Shown here: positions 55,001-63,275 of the stretch, piece after piece
How the letters are laid out: every line of letters begins with the position of its first letter
Numbering within the stretch: the first letter of the stretch is position 1
Program-made: the position numbers and the translations under genes
Assembly: GCF_003696265.1 (NCBI RefSeq)
Contig: NZ_RFFH01000011.1
Location: 62,001 to 126,000, forward strand
DNA length: 64,000 nt
Origin: Nocardia stercoris
GTDB lineage: Bacteria; Actinomycetota; Actinomycetes; Mycobacteriales; Mycobacteriaceae
Direction: 5' to 3'
The notes under the pieces: generated by a model
The model's input: only the letters and a program-made list of their open reading frames with translations
Told to the model about the DNA's origin: nothing
The model's database searches: none

Positions 55001-55305
55001 ACCCCGACCTGCAGCACGGTCGCGATATCCGGATGCCCGGTGAGCCGGGCCATCGCCCGCTGTTCCCGCACGAACCGGGCCTGGGTGTCCTCGTCCTGCG
55101 CCGCGGTCAGCACCTCGACCGCCACGACGCGGTCCAGGTCCTCCTGCCGGCAGCGATAGACCGTGCCGAAGCTGCCCTGGCCGATCGCTTCGGCGCCCGC
55201 GAAGCCGGCGGCACGCAAATCCTCCGCCACTGCGATGCTCGAGTCAGCGCGGGTAGGGTCCACCTGGTCGTCGCCCATCGGCCGTGAGAATTCCGCTCCG
55301 GACAT
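52090..55305 (-). CDS. Pseudokinase-ATPase-TPR-LuxR regulator
   Basis: 1071 residues. Ser/Thr kinase-like domain (about 37-300), an NB-ARC/LAL-type ATPase with LTGMGGVGKTRLAL (Walker A), TPR-like repeats, and a C-terminal LuxR HTH starting LTRREREVAHLVAEGLTNKQ. PknK-like in plan. The kinase lacks two catalytic lysines: the VAIK position is E64 (VAVEVL) and the loop reads HRDITPKN (T160), while DFG (176-178) remains. It is probably catalytically dead and may act as a scaffold or sensor for its neighbour. ATG 55305 is 46 bases after the upstream paralogue's stop. Confidence 0.85.
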   Translation of the reverse strand: MSGAEFSRPMGDDQVDPTRADSSIAVAEDLRAAGFAGAEAIGQGSFGTVYRCRQEDLDRVVAVEVLTAAQDEDTQARFVREQRAMARLTGHPDIATVLQVGVTVGGRPFLVLPYFSGGSLHARIEHHGPVPVEVVLRIGIRIAGALAGAHRLGSVHRDITPKNIHFTDFGEPALTDFGIAGGSEPATGSPAFTAPEVREGGTPTAAADIYGLGATLCYALTGHAPAARPSGEQLRGTGIPSEVSALLESAMHPDPGQRPSAAEFGEAIRQAQHRLGYLVAESAHRDDPDGTREQVRSRRAGPSRTTRPGGGLPPELNSFVGRRSEVAELKHLLTGSRLVTLTGMGGVGKTRLALRAASAARRDFADGMWAIDLADVRDPSLVAPIVAGRLGMRDVSARPVRDTLVEFLRSRETLLVVDNCEQVAESMASLAETLLSACAGLRILVTSREPLNIGGEAVRRLLPLSVPAAGREPTLRELAKYDAVMLFADRAAAVVPGFELTDGNKAAVVAICTRLDGLPLAIELAAARMRSMSPDQILQRLTDRFALLTRGHRTAPTRQQTLRWCIDWSYELCTPAEQQLWARLSVFAGGFELDAVEAVCGADTEPADLLDALSGLVDKSIVIREEPAGAVRFRVLDTVREYGQDKLRTAGAGEDMQRRHRDFYRQLVLDAEADWISDRQLDWLDRLDRERRNVRAALEFCTSDPAEQSAEAALRISAASFVYWSFRGLFGEGRHWLDRALAHPRAGSATDRIRALHAGVFMAARQWDLDTAATLLERGRVLAEQDPTPLNQALIAYEEGDLALYRDDPARAAACINRAIEVLSSDPRGCLHVTALLLLGQAYTQQGDVARAAECHERILSITAACGETLFRSTVLGITGIAAWQQGDRARAQDLLRESLGLNQRMHSLLVAALDLEVLAWIAAGTDDQRAAVLMGAAANMMRTAPGAAIYFPQMVEAHLDCEREVRRTLGGSRFDAAWRRGRAMRISAAVAYALDEEQPARASGGLKSLTRREREVAHLVAEGLTNKQIASRLVISQRTADGHVEHILTKLGFTSRAQIAAWIVDVGRRE

Positions 55306-55351
55306 GATGAAGTCACCTGATGCCCAGCCTATCGCCCGCCACAACCGGCGA

Positions 55352-58300
55352 TCAGACCTGTTTGCGGGCCTCGTCGGCGATCCACGCCGCGATCTGCGCC
55401 CGCGAGGTGAAGCCGAGCTTGGTGAGAATGTGTCCCACATGGGCGTCCGCGGTGCGCTGGGAGATCACCAATCGAGCCGAGATCTGCTTGTTGGTGAGCC
55501 CCTGGGCAACCAGGTCCGCGACCTGGCGTTCGCGTTCGGTCAGCGTCGTCTCGCCGGCGGTGGGCGGGCCCGCGGTCGACTCTTCCAGCGCGTAGCCGAC
55601 CGCGGTATCCATGTCCATGGCCTGGCCGCGCCGCCACGCGGTCCGGAAGCGGGTATCACCGAGCGTGCTACGTACCGCTCCCTCGAGTGCCCGATGGAAC
55701 TGGTCCAGTTCCGGGCGGAAGAGCGCGATGCCCGCGGAGGTCGGCATCAGATGTTGGGCGGCGCCCATCAATACGGCGGAGCGCTGACTGTCGGTGTCGG
55801 ACACGGTCAAGGCCATCGCCTCGAGGCCGACCGCCGCACTGAACTGACTGCGGACGCGCCGGTTGACCCGCAATGCCTCGCGCAACAATTCCTGCCCGCG
55901 CGAGCGGTCGCCCTGCAACCACACCACGATCCCGGCCGCGGACAGCGTGCACGACCGGAACAGGGATTCACCGGACGGCTCGGTGATGGACAGGATCCGC
56001 TGATAGCACTCCACGCCCCGGGCGAGCTCGCCTTGCCGAGTGTGCGCCACACCGAGCAACAACAACACGCCCAGGTACAGCCGGGTGCGCCGATCGGAGC
56101 TGAGCACCTCGACCGCCCGACCGGCACACGACACCGCGCGGGCGGGGTCATCGTGGTAGAGGGCCAGATCGGCCTCCGCATAGCCGATCAGCGCCTGATT
56201 CATCGGTGTCGGTTCCTGCTCGGCGAGCGCACGGCCGCGCTCGAGCAAGGCCTCGGCCGATTGCAGGTCTCGCTGCATCGCGGCGAGGAAGACATCGGCG
56301 TGCACCGCGCGGACGCGGTCGGTGACCGACATCGCGCCGGGGTGGGCCAGGGCGCGGTCGAGCCAGCGCCGGCCCTCACCGAACAGGCCACGGAAACTCC
56401 AGAACATCAACAGGTCGGCACTGATGTGGATCGCGGCCTGGGCCGACTGCTCGGCCGGGTCCGACATGCAGAACTCGAGCGCCGCGCGGACATTCCCCCG
56501 CTCGTGCTCGAAGCGGGTCAGCAGGTCTTGTTGGCGGCCGCTGATCCAGTCGGGCTCGGCGTCGAGCACCAGCTGGGCGCACCAATCCCGGTGGCGGCGG
56601 CGCAGATCCGCGTCGGTACCGGCTTCACACAGCTTCTCCTGGCCGTACTCGCGCACCGTTTCGAGCATCCGGAACCGGACGGTGCCGTCGAGTTCTTCCC
56701 GGATCACGATCGATTTGTCCACCAGCCCGGACAACGCGTCATCGAGTTCCGCCGCTTCGGTGTCGACACCACACACCGCCTCGACGGCATCGAGCTCGAA
56801 TCCACCGGCGAACACCGACAACCGGGCCCACAGCCGCTGCTCGGCCGCGGTACACAGCTGGTAACTCCAATCGATGCACCACCGCAGCGTCTGCTGCCGA
56901 GTCGGCGCCGTGCGGTGCCCCCGGGTCAGCAGCGTGAACCGGTCGGTCAGCCGCTGCAAGATCTGAGTCGGGGACATACTGCGCAGCCGGGCCGCCGCCA
57001 GTTCGATCGCCAACGGCAACCCGTCCAGACGCGTGCAGATCGCCACCACCGCGGCCCGGTTGTCCTCGGTCAGCGTGAAACCGGGCACCGCGGCTGCCGC
57101 GCGGTCGGTGAACAGCGTCACCGCATCGTATTTCGCGAGCTCGCGCAGCGGCTGTTCACTACCGGCGGCGGGCGCGCCCAGCGGCATCAGCCGCCGTACC
57201 GTCTCCCCGGCTATATCGAGTGGTTCGCGGCTGGTGGCCAGGATCTGCAATCGGGGACATCCTGCGAGCAAGGTCTCAGCCAAGGCAGCCGTCGAGGCCA
57301 CGACCTGCTCGCAATTGTCCACCACGAGCAGGGCTTCTTTGGACCGCAGAAATTCCAACAGCAGCCCCTGGACCGGCCGCGCCGAATCCACCGGCACCCC
57401 GATCGCTGCGGCGGCGACGTGTGCCACCAGCGATGGATCACGGACTTCGGCCAGATCTATGTCCCATACCCCGTCGGGGAAGTTCCCCTGGGCGGCGGCC
57501 GCGGCTTGCCGGGCGAGCCGGGTCTTACCCACGCCACCCATCCCGGTCAACGTCACCAACCGCGATCCGGCCAGCAGATTTCTCAGCTCGGCCAGCTCGC
57601 CGCGCCTGCCCACGAAACTGGTCAGCTCCGCGGGCGGCCCGTACCGACCCGCGGCCCGGGTCGGTGGCGCGTCGCCTGCTGTCGCATCGGATGGCGGTGC
57701 GGGCTCACGTACGGCAGACGCGCGATGTTCCCGCACCTGCTCGATGGCCGCGCGCAGCTCGGCGGCCGTGGGCCGGCTGCCCGGATCACGGTGCATCGCG
57801 GACTCCACGATTTCGCACACCTCGCCGGGGATATCGTTCTCCCGCAGGTCGGGCACCGGCTGTGTGCTGATCCGCACGAACTGGGCGACGACCTGCTCAC
57901 CGCTGTGCCGCTCGAAGGCGGCGTGGCCGGTCAGCGCACAGAACAGGGTCGCGCCGAGCCCGTAGACGTCCGCGGCGGGGGTCGGAGAGCGGCCGTCGAG
58001 CACTTCCGGCGCGGTGAAGGCCGGCGACGCGGTCACAATGCCGGTAGCGGTCTCGAATCCGCCCTTGATGTGGGCGATGCCGAAGTCGGCGAGCGCCGGT
58101 TCACCGGCCTCGGTGAGCAGAATGTTGCCCGGTTTCACGTCGCGGTGCAGGATGCCCAGCCGATGCGCGGACTCGAGGGCCCGGGCGATTCCGGCGCCGA
58201 TCCGCAGTGCCTCGTCCACCGGCAGCGGGCCGTGCAGCATGACCCGCGCAGCCAAGGAATCCAGCGGGTAGTACGGCATGACCAGATAGGGCCGACCGCT

Positions 58301-58585
58301 GCTGGTGACGCCGACCTCCAACACGGTGGCGATGTTCGGGTGCCCGGTCAGCCTCCCCATGGCCCGCTGCTCGCGCACGAACCGCGCCCGGCTCTCCTCG
58401 TCCGTTTCCCCGGTGAGTACCTTCACCGCGACCGTCCGGTCCAGCCCCACCTGGCGGCATCGATATACCGCGCCGAAGCCGCCGCGGCCGATCTGTTCGG
58501 CATCGTCGAACCCGGCCGCGCGCAAATCCGCCGCGACCAGCGGGCTCACATCCGGCCGGTTTTCGTGTAGATCGTTCTTCACCAT
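55352..58585 (-). CDS. Ser/Thr kinase-ATPase-TPR-LuxR regulator, PknK-like
   Basis: 1077 residues with the same plan as the downstream paralogue and an intact kinase: IGRGGFGAVY (glycine loop), K55 in VAVKVL, HRDVKPGN (147-154), DFG (167-169). The Walker A TGMGGVGKTRLA is at about 347, followed by TPR-like repeats and the LuxR HTH LTERERQVADLVAQGLTNKQ at the end. Probably integrates a signal through the ATPase/TPR part and regulates genes through the HTH, with the kinase controlling this. ATG 58585 is the start; it is first of the two-gene tandem. Confidence 0.88.
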   Translation of the reverse strand: MVKNDLHENRPDVSPLVAADLRAAGFDDAEQIGRGGFGAVYRCRQVGLDRTVAVKVLTGETDEESRARFVREQRAMGRLTGHPNIATVLEVGVTSSGRPYLVMPYYPLDSLAARVMLHGPLPVDEALRIGAGIARALESAHRLGILHRDVKPGNILLTEAGEPALADFGIAHIKGGFETATGIVTASPAFTAPEVLDGRSPTPAADVYGLGATLFCALTGHAAFERHSGEQVVAQFVRISTQPVPDLRENDIPGEVCEIVESAMHRDPGSRPTAAELRAAIEQVREHRASAVREPAPPSDATAGDAPPTRAAGRYGPPAELTSFVGRRGELAELRNLLAGSRLVTLTGMGGVGKTRLARQAAAAAQGNFPDGVWDIDLAEVRDPSLVAHVAAAAIGVPVDSARPVQGLLLEFLRSKEALLVVDNCEQVVASTAALAETLLAGCPRLQILATSREPLDIAGETVRRLMPLGAPAAGSEQPLRELAKYDAVTLFTDRAAAAVPGFTLTEDNRAAVVAICTRLDGLPLAIELAAARLRSMSPTQILQRLTDRFTLLTRGHRTAPTRQQTLRWCIDWSYQLCTAAEQRLWARLSVFAGGFELDAVEAVCGVDTEAAELDDALSGLVDKSIVIREELDGTVRFRMLETVREYGQEKLCEAGTDADLRRRHRDWCAQLVLDAEPDWISGRQQDLLTRFEHERGNVRAALEFCMSDPAEQSAQAAIHISADLLMFWSFRGLFGEGRRWLDRALAHPGAMSVTDRVRAVHADVFLAAMQRDLQSAEALLERGRALAEQEPTPMNQALIGYAEADLALYHDDPARAVSCAGRAVEVLSSDRRTRLYLGVLLLLGVAHTRQGELARGVECYQRILSITEPSGESLFRSCTLSAAGIVVWLQGDRSRGQELLREALRVNRRVRSQFSAAVGLEAMALTVSDTDSQRSAVLMGAAQHLMPTSAGIALFRPELDQFHRALEGAVRSTLGDTRFRTAWRRGQAMDMDTAVGYALEESTAGPPTAGETTLTERERQVADLVAQGLTNKQISARLVISQRTADAHVGHILTKLGFTSRAQIAAWIADEARKQV

Positions 58586-58701
58586 CAGCTACCACCGTTC
58601 ACACGGCACGTGCCCCGGTCACGATGGGTTCACCTTCCGACGCCTGTCAGGCTACCTCCGACCGTCGCTAAGGTTCAGCAATCCGCAAGATGAGCCGGGC
58701 T

Positions 58702-59679
58702 TCAGCAGGCGCTGAGCGAACAGCGAGCGCTGCTGCCGGTGCCTTGCGTGGTGGTCGGCGGGGGTGTGGTGGTCGTGGTCGGCGCCGGTCCGGAGCCGAA
58801 GGCGTCGGTGACCGGGGTGGCGGTGGCGGCGTTGCCGTCGTGGGGCAGGCCGTACATGTCCTCGATGGTGCGCAGGACCGAGTAGTGGTCGATGTGCTCG
58901 GGATAATTACCGACGGTGACACCGGCGCCGTAGAAGATGGTGGGGATCTGGTTGTGGTTGTTGACGAAGAGGCTGGTGTCGTCCTCGTCGAAGGTCACGA
59001 TCAGCAGGCTGTTGTGGGACTTGGCCCATTGGGCGTACGCGTCGAGGTTGTCGCGGGCCCAGGTGTCACCGGTCGACACGTTGCAGTTGTGCATGTCGTC
59101 GCAGATATCGGGGGTCACGAACGACACCGTCGGCAGGGTCGAGAAGTCCGCGGTCGGGCCGTGTGGGAACGAGGCGAATGTCAGGTTCGAGGTGGCGGGC
59201 ACGTTGTCGAAGTCCACCCAGGGGTTGTGCTTGCGGTAGTAGTTGCCGCTGGTGCAGCCGGTGTACCCGTCCGAGGGCATCGACTCGGAGTAGCCGGTGA
59301 ACGTCTTGCCTGCGTCGATGAGGTCGGCGCCGAGGTTGGCCACGCCGGTGAAGTTCTGTGGGCAGTTGTCGTTGGTGACACCCTGATCCGATCCGGAGAA
59401 GATGTCGAGGTAGTTCGGCTGGCTCGGGTGCTCGTTCCCGAACGATTGCGTGAAGTTCGCCCCACCGGTGGCCAGGCTGTTCAGGTACGGCGCGGACGAG
59501 TTGCCGATGACATCGGAGTAGCTGTGGTTCTCGAACATGACGACCACGACGTGGTCGTAGGCCGGCGGCGTAGTGGCGGCGGCGTTCTGCGCTGCTCCGA
59601 GACCGATCAGTGTCCCGGCGGTGAGCGCCGCGGCGGCGGCCCCCGCCACACCGGAACGCGAGAAGCTGACCATACTCAT
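58702..59679 (-). CDS. Secreted phosphoesterase / acid phosphatase family
   Basis: 325 residues with a signal peptide (about residues 1-33, ending NAAATTPP) and a phosphoesterase domain (PF04185 type): DHVVVVMFENHSYSDVIG at the start, EHPSQPNYLDIFSG in the middle and IVTFDEDD plus NHNQIPTIF with the metal ligands later. A Thr/Pro linker (PTTTTTPPPTTT) and a short tail with two Cys end the protein. It resembles acid phosphatases and phospholipase C-like enzymes. GAGG seven bases before ATG 59679 sets the start. Confidence 0.82.
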   Translation of the reverse strand: MSMVSFSRSGVAGAAAAALTAGTLIGLGAAQNAAATTPPAYDHVVVVMFENHSYSDVIGNSSAPYLNSLATGGANFTQSFGNEHPSQPNYLDIFSGSDQGVTNDNCPQNFTGVANLGADLIDAGKTFTGYSESMPSDGYTGCTSGNYYRKHNPWVDFDNVPATSNLTFASFPHGPTADFSTLPTVSFVTPDICDDMHNCNVSTGDTWARDNLDAYAQWAKSHNSLLIVTFDEDDTSLFVNNHNQIPTIFYGAGVTVGNYPEHIDHYSVLRTIEDMYGLPHDGNAATATPVTDAFGSGPAPTTTTTPPPTTTQGTGSSARCSLSAC

Positions 59680-60062
59680 TTCAATCCTCAACCGTATTTC
59701 GAAGGAAGTCGCAATCGAGCGGATCGGATATCCGAGCCGCAAGGATGTGAACGACGAAAGTAATGGGCCCGACAGTCCAGTTCGGGCCCATACCGTGGTG
59801 GCATCAGGCCTTGAAGCCCGAATGCAGCAGTGCGAGGACGTTTCTCACACACGGATACAGTAAACAGGGACGAGCGCGCCGAGAAATCGATTTCCGTGGT
59901 GCACCGACAAGGAAAAGTTGTCAGATTTCCCGAAAGTCACGCGCAGCCTTCACAGTGTGGCCGCCGACGGCCTCGACAGCGGTGACGACGACCCCCGAGA
60001 ACCTCCGCCTGGCGCGGGAGACGAACTGCGGCCGACAACGAGTCCGACCACGCCCCTCGCGG
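59680..60062. other. Intergenic region upstream of the phosphoesterase
   Basis: 383 bases with no supported gene. It contains TCGGATATCCGA (59724-59735), a perfect 12-base palindrome 45 bases before the phosphoesterase start, a possible operator. Confidence 0.4.
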
Positions 60063-60473
60063 TCAGGTGCGAACCACGAGCAAGACGGCGGCGAGCAACA
60101 CTGCCAGCATGATCACCCCCAGCAGCACCTGGGGGTGCATACCGAGGATCGTCGGATTGTCGAATTCGGGGTCGTGCACGGCGGTGCGCGGGAAGAGCAG
60201 TGCGCCGAGCAGGCCCAGCCATGGTGTGGCCAGGATCGCGCAGGCCACCCACATCGGGCACGGGGTGACCAACAGTGTCAGCGCGACCGCACCCAGCAGG
60301 ATCGACATGACGATGTATTGCGCGTCATGGAATTTGGCGTGCGGCGGCCACGCGTCGTTGCGCATGTGCTGGATCGCGGTCGCCGGGATGACGAAATCGG
60401 CCAGCAACGCACCGAACATGGTGACGAGTGCGACGAAGATCGTGAGGACGCGTGCGACGGCAAGAGTCGTCAT
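60063..60473 (-). CDS. Four-helix membrane protein, DUF6640-like
   Basis: 136 residues with four hydrophobic helices and the motif KFHDAQYIVM after the first. It resembles small actinobacterial membrane proteins placed next to TetR genes (DUF6640-type); I am not certain of the family. Its start codon is one base before the TetR stop is passed, so the pair is translationally coupled. Probably repressed by that TetR. Confidence 0.7.
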   Translation of the reverse strand: MTTLAVARVLTIFVALVTMFGALLADFVIPATAIQHMRNDAWPPHAKFHDAQYIVMSILLGAVALTLLVTPCPMWVACAILATPWLGLLGALLFPRTAVHDPEFDNPTILGMHPQVLLGVIMLAVLLAAVLLVVRT

Positions 60474-60474
60474 T

Positions 60475-61068
60475 TCACCGGTTTCCTTGCTGAGGTGCGG
60501 GTTTCGTGAGATGGCAGCGCAGGAAGTCGTCGACGATCGCACGCACGTAGTCGGGGCCGAAGCTCCGGTTGGCGACCAGCCGACGGAAGAAGAGCGGACC
60601 GTGCAACTGGTCGACAGCACAGTCGATATCGAGGTCGGCCGGCAGTTCTGCCCGTGCCACGGCGTCGGCCAGGATAGCGCGGACCGTCCAGGTACCCGAG
60701 CGGTACAACGCCTCCTTGACTTCCGCGAATGCGGGGTCGACAGAAGCTCTTTCGATCATTACGCGCATCGCCTGCTCGCTGGCCGGTTCGTGCAGCATCG
60801 CGCGGGTGACCGCCAGCGCGGCCGACAGATCGGCACGTAGATCACCGGTCTGCCGCGTGCGGGACAGCGAGATATGCAGGGTGATGCTGTCGCGAACCAG
60901 ATCGGGCGACTCCGGCCAGAGCCGGTACAGCGTCGCTCGGCTGATCCCGCTGCGCGCTGCGACCGCCCCGTGCGTCAGCCCGGCCAGCCCGTGCTCGATC
61001 AACAGTTCCCGCGCCGCGGCGAGCGCGGCGTCACGGCTGCGTACGGTACGTGGATCCGGTGGCCGCAT
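60475..61068 (-). CDS. TetR-family regulator
   Basis: 197 residues. The HTH is LTHGAVAARSGISRATLYRLW at about residues 34-54, split here as LTHGAVAARSGIS plus RATLYRLW. ATG 61068 has AAGGG five bases upstream; a second ATG directly before it is possible. It is followed by a membrane-protein gene one base away. A long palindrome array 15-57 bases upstream is its probable autoregulatory operator. Confidence 0.85.
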   Translation of the reverse strand: MRPPDPRTVRSRDAALAAARELLIEHGLAGLTHGAVAARSGISRATLYRLWPESPDLVRDSITLHISLSRTRQTGDLRADLSAALAVTRAMLHEPASEQAMRVMIERASVDPAFAEVKEALYRSGTWTVRAILADAVARAELPADLDIDCAVDQLHGPLFFRRLVANRSFGPDYVRAIVDDFLRCHLTKPAPQQGNR

Positions 61069-61082
61069 CATATCCCTTGAGA

Positions 61083-61125
61083 GACAGTCTGTTTCGAAAC
61101 TTCGATACAAACTGTATCGAAGTTT
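61083..61125. promoter_or_regulatory. Nested palindromes upstream of the TetR gene
   Basis: A perfect 12-bp inverted repeat AAACTTCGATAC / GTATCGAAGTTT with a five-base centre spans 61097-61125. It overlaps GTTTCGAAAC (61091-61100), a 10-base palindrome, and follows AGAC-A-GTCT (61083-61091). Such an AT-rich symmetric array is the strongest operator candidate in the window and fits autoregulation by the adjacent TetR. Confidence 0.7.
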
Positions 61126-61195
61126 GGCCGATCCGGAAAGTACCGATCCCGCAACCGTCAGCCCGCGGTGCGCCGCCCGAGCCGCACCGGAATAC

Positions 61196-62785
61196 TCAGC
61201 CCGCCGAGTTCGAACTGCCCGCAGCCGAATCCGCCGCCGAACCCACCGACCCGGTACCCAGCCCCGCCGACGAGCCCGCCGAACCGGTGCCGACACCCGC
61301 GGAACCCGTCACCGCGGTCGCCGAGCCGGGATCGAACACACCGGCGGGAAGCGTCGCGCCCGCCGAACCGGGACGATTGATGTACACCGTGACCGGCCCC
61401 GATCCGGTCGCCTCGACGGTCACCGTCCGCGCCCCCGCCGGAGAGGTCACCGTGCCGCCGTCGACCCGCACCCGATATCCGTTGGGATAGTGCACATCCG
61501 AGACGTAGATTTCCGTCGGCTTCCCGGTCGCGTGTGGGGTGTAGCGGTACGCGAAATCGCCGGTGGCCGGGTCGAACACCATCCGGCCGGGGGTGCCCGA
61601 GGTGGCCTGCGGATAGGTCCGGACCACTTGCCGGCCGAGCGGGCCGAGAAACGGGTCGACTCGCGGTCCCGAACCGAAAACCGTTGTGTACTGCCAATAT
61701 TGCCAACCGACGAACCGATCGTCGGCGTGGGTCAACGTGTTCGGCAACACCGAGTCGTCACCGTCACCGAATTCGGTGACCAGCGTGGGGATCCCGACGC
61801 GCTTGGTGAAGGCATCGATGTTCGCCCAGGTCTTTCCCTGCTGCAGCGAGCATAGTCCGCTCAGTGCCGCGGGCAGGCCGTCGTAGATCGCGAGCTGGCT
61901 GGGAATGCAGTAATCGTGTGGGGCGAACGCGATTCCGGGTGACGTGATCGACGGATTCGTGCCCAGATCCGTCGGCATCGTCTCGTTCCAGGTGACGTTC
62001 GGTTCCCACAGCACCGTCAGCTCGGCGTTGCGGGCGCGGACCGCGTCGGTCAGCTTCTGCATGTCCGCTTGATACTTCGCGTCGAAGTCCGGGCAGCCGT
62101 TCGGGTAGCAGCTCAGGAACGCCGAACCGGGCCACGGCTCGTTCAGCAGCTCGATACCGAGGGCGCCCGCGTGCCCGCGCACCCGGTCCGCCAGGGCACC
62201 GAGCGCGATGCCGAGCTGATCCAGGACGCCGTGGCTGTTGTTCCACACCTCGTCCCAGCCGGCCAGGTTGCTCGGCATCAGGTAGTACATCGGGAAGCCT
62301 GGGTTCTGCTCCCCCGGACCGGGCCGCGAGGTCAGCGACCACGCCGGGAATCCGTCGCCACCCCAGATCGGCGACAGGCCGTCCTGATGGTTGTCCAGAA
62401 CGGTGTGGATCCCGTACTGCGCCAACATGTCCACGATCGCGGCCACGCGATCGAGATAGGCGGTGTCGACCACGCCCGGCGTCGGCATCAGCGCCTCGAA
62501 CGTGACGCCGAGCCGGACGGAATCGAAACCGTGCCGGGCCAGCAGCTCGGCGTCCTGCGCCGTGACCGTGACTCCGTCACCGGCCTGCAGGTAGGGCGGG
62601 TTCTTGTCGACATTGTTCACGCCGTGCAACAGCACGACGCGCCCGTACCGATCGACGAACTGCGAACCGGCCACATGCAAGGCCCCGAGGTCGTCCGGTG
62701 CGGCGGTAGCCGGCGGCGCCGATATCGCGAGCACGCATCCGATCACCGCGGGGAGCGCGCCGATCCACCGAGAAATCCGTTTCAT
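61196..62785 (-). CDS. Secreted GH5 glycosidase, endoglycoceramidase-like
   Basis: 529 residues with a signal peptide (about 1-28) and a GH5-type catalytic domain. The acid/base Glu is E216 in ELLNEPWPGS and the nucleophile is E338 in LVTEFGDGDD. Conserved DNHQDG and a C-terminal Ig-like domain are as in rhodococcal endoglycoceramidases, which cleave the glycan from glycosphingolipids. Residues 485-529 are a Gly/Ser/Ala tail of repeated GTGS/GSAG units, likely a spacer. ATG 62785 is preceded by GAGGCAGGA. Confidence 0.85.
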   Translation of the reverse strand: MKRISRWIGALPAVIGCVLAISAPPATAAPDDLGALHVAGSQFVDRYGRVVLLHGVNNVDKNPPYLQAGDGVTVTAQDAELLARHGFDSVRLGVTFEALMPTPGVVDTAYLDRVAAIVDMLAQYGIHTVLDNHQDGLSPIWGGDGFPAWSLTSRPGPGEQNPGFPMYYLMPSNLAGWDEVWNNSHGVLDQLGIALGALADRVRGHAGALGIELLNEPWPGSAFLSCYPNGCPDFDAKYQADMQKLTDAVRARNAELTVLWEPNVTWNETMPTDLGTNPSITSPGIAFAPHDYCIPSQLAIYDGLPAALSGLCSLQQGKTWANIDAFTKRVGIPTLVTEFGDGDDSVLPNTLTHADDRFVGWQYWQYTTVFGSGPRVDPFLGPLGRQVVRTYPQATSGTPGRMVFDPATGDFAYRYTPHATGKPTEIYVSDVHYPNGYRVRVDGGTVTSPAGARTVTVEATGSGPVTVYINRPGSAGATLPAGVFDPGSATAVTGSAGVGTGSAGSSAGLGTGSVGSAADSAAGSSNSAG

Positions 62786-63275
62786 TCCTGCCTCTGTGCT
62801 AGCAATTCCGGATCCCACCGAATTCCGTGCCCGCATCGGTCCGGGCATATCGAAAAACGGTAGGGCCCCGGATCAGTGATGTGAAATCATCGGTCGTTGT
62901 CGACAGACAAACCACGATTGTGAATCCCTCCGTTCGTGCCGCAGGCCCCCTCCCACGCCGCTCGTTCGCTCTGGAGCTCACACGACAACATTTTGTTGTC
63001 GGTAATCCACGAACAGCGGTTTCCCTTCTGCGATTTCGACCGATAACGTCTACGGCGGAGAGTGCGCGCTCACCGAATGGTTCCTCTTGCAACGTATCCC
63101 CATTATGCGGCGCAAGAGGAACCGAATCCTCCTGGAACGAGGTGGATTCACTTCCTGGCTACGATCTTCTGGTGCGAGCACACCTCGGATGATTCCGAGC
63201 CAGGGTTTATCAGGTAATCCGGTCGCCGGACCTGCGACCCGACACGATGTGGCGGGCACAGGCCCGGCGTCTCGG
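62786..63275. other. Divergent intergenic region
   Basis: 490 bases between the GH5 gene and the serine hydrolase. Apart from the palindrome at 62983-63001 I see no gene; frames are broken and codon bias is absent. AT content is higher near 62990-63060, as expected of promoters. Confidence 0.4.
62983..63001. promoter_or_regulatory. Palindrome CGACAACA-N3-TGTTGTCG
   Basis: Perfect 8-bp inverted repeat with a three-base centre, 198 bases upstream of the glycosidase start and about 275 before the serine hydrolase. An operator for either gene; the regulator is not identified. Confidence 0.5.

Noticed and set aside
55163..58570. Long plus-strand open frame opposite the PknK-like gene
   Set aside because: Antisense shadow of a GC-rich gene; it has no family motif, while the minus strand shows kinase, ATPase and LuxR domains.
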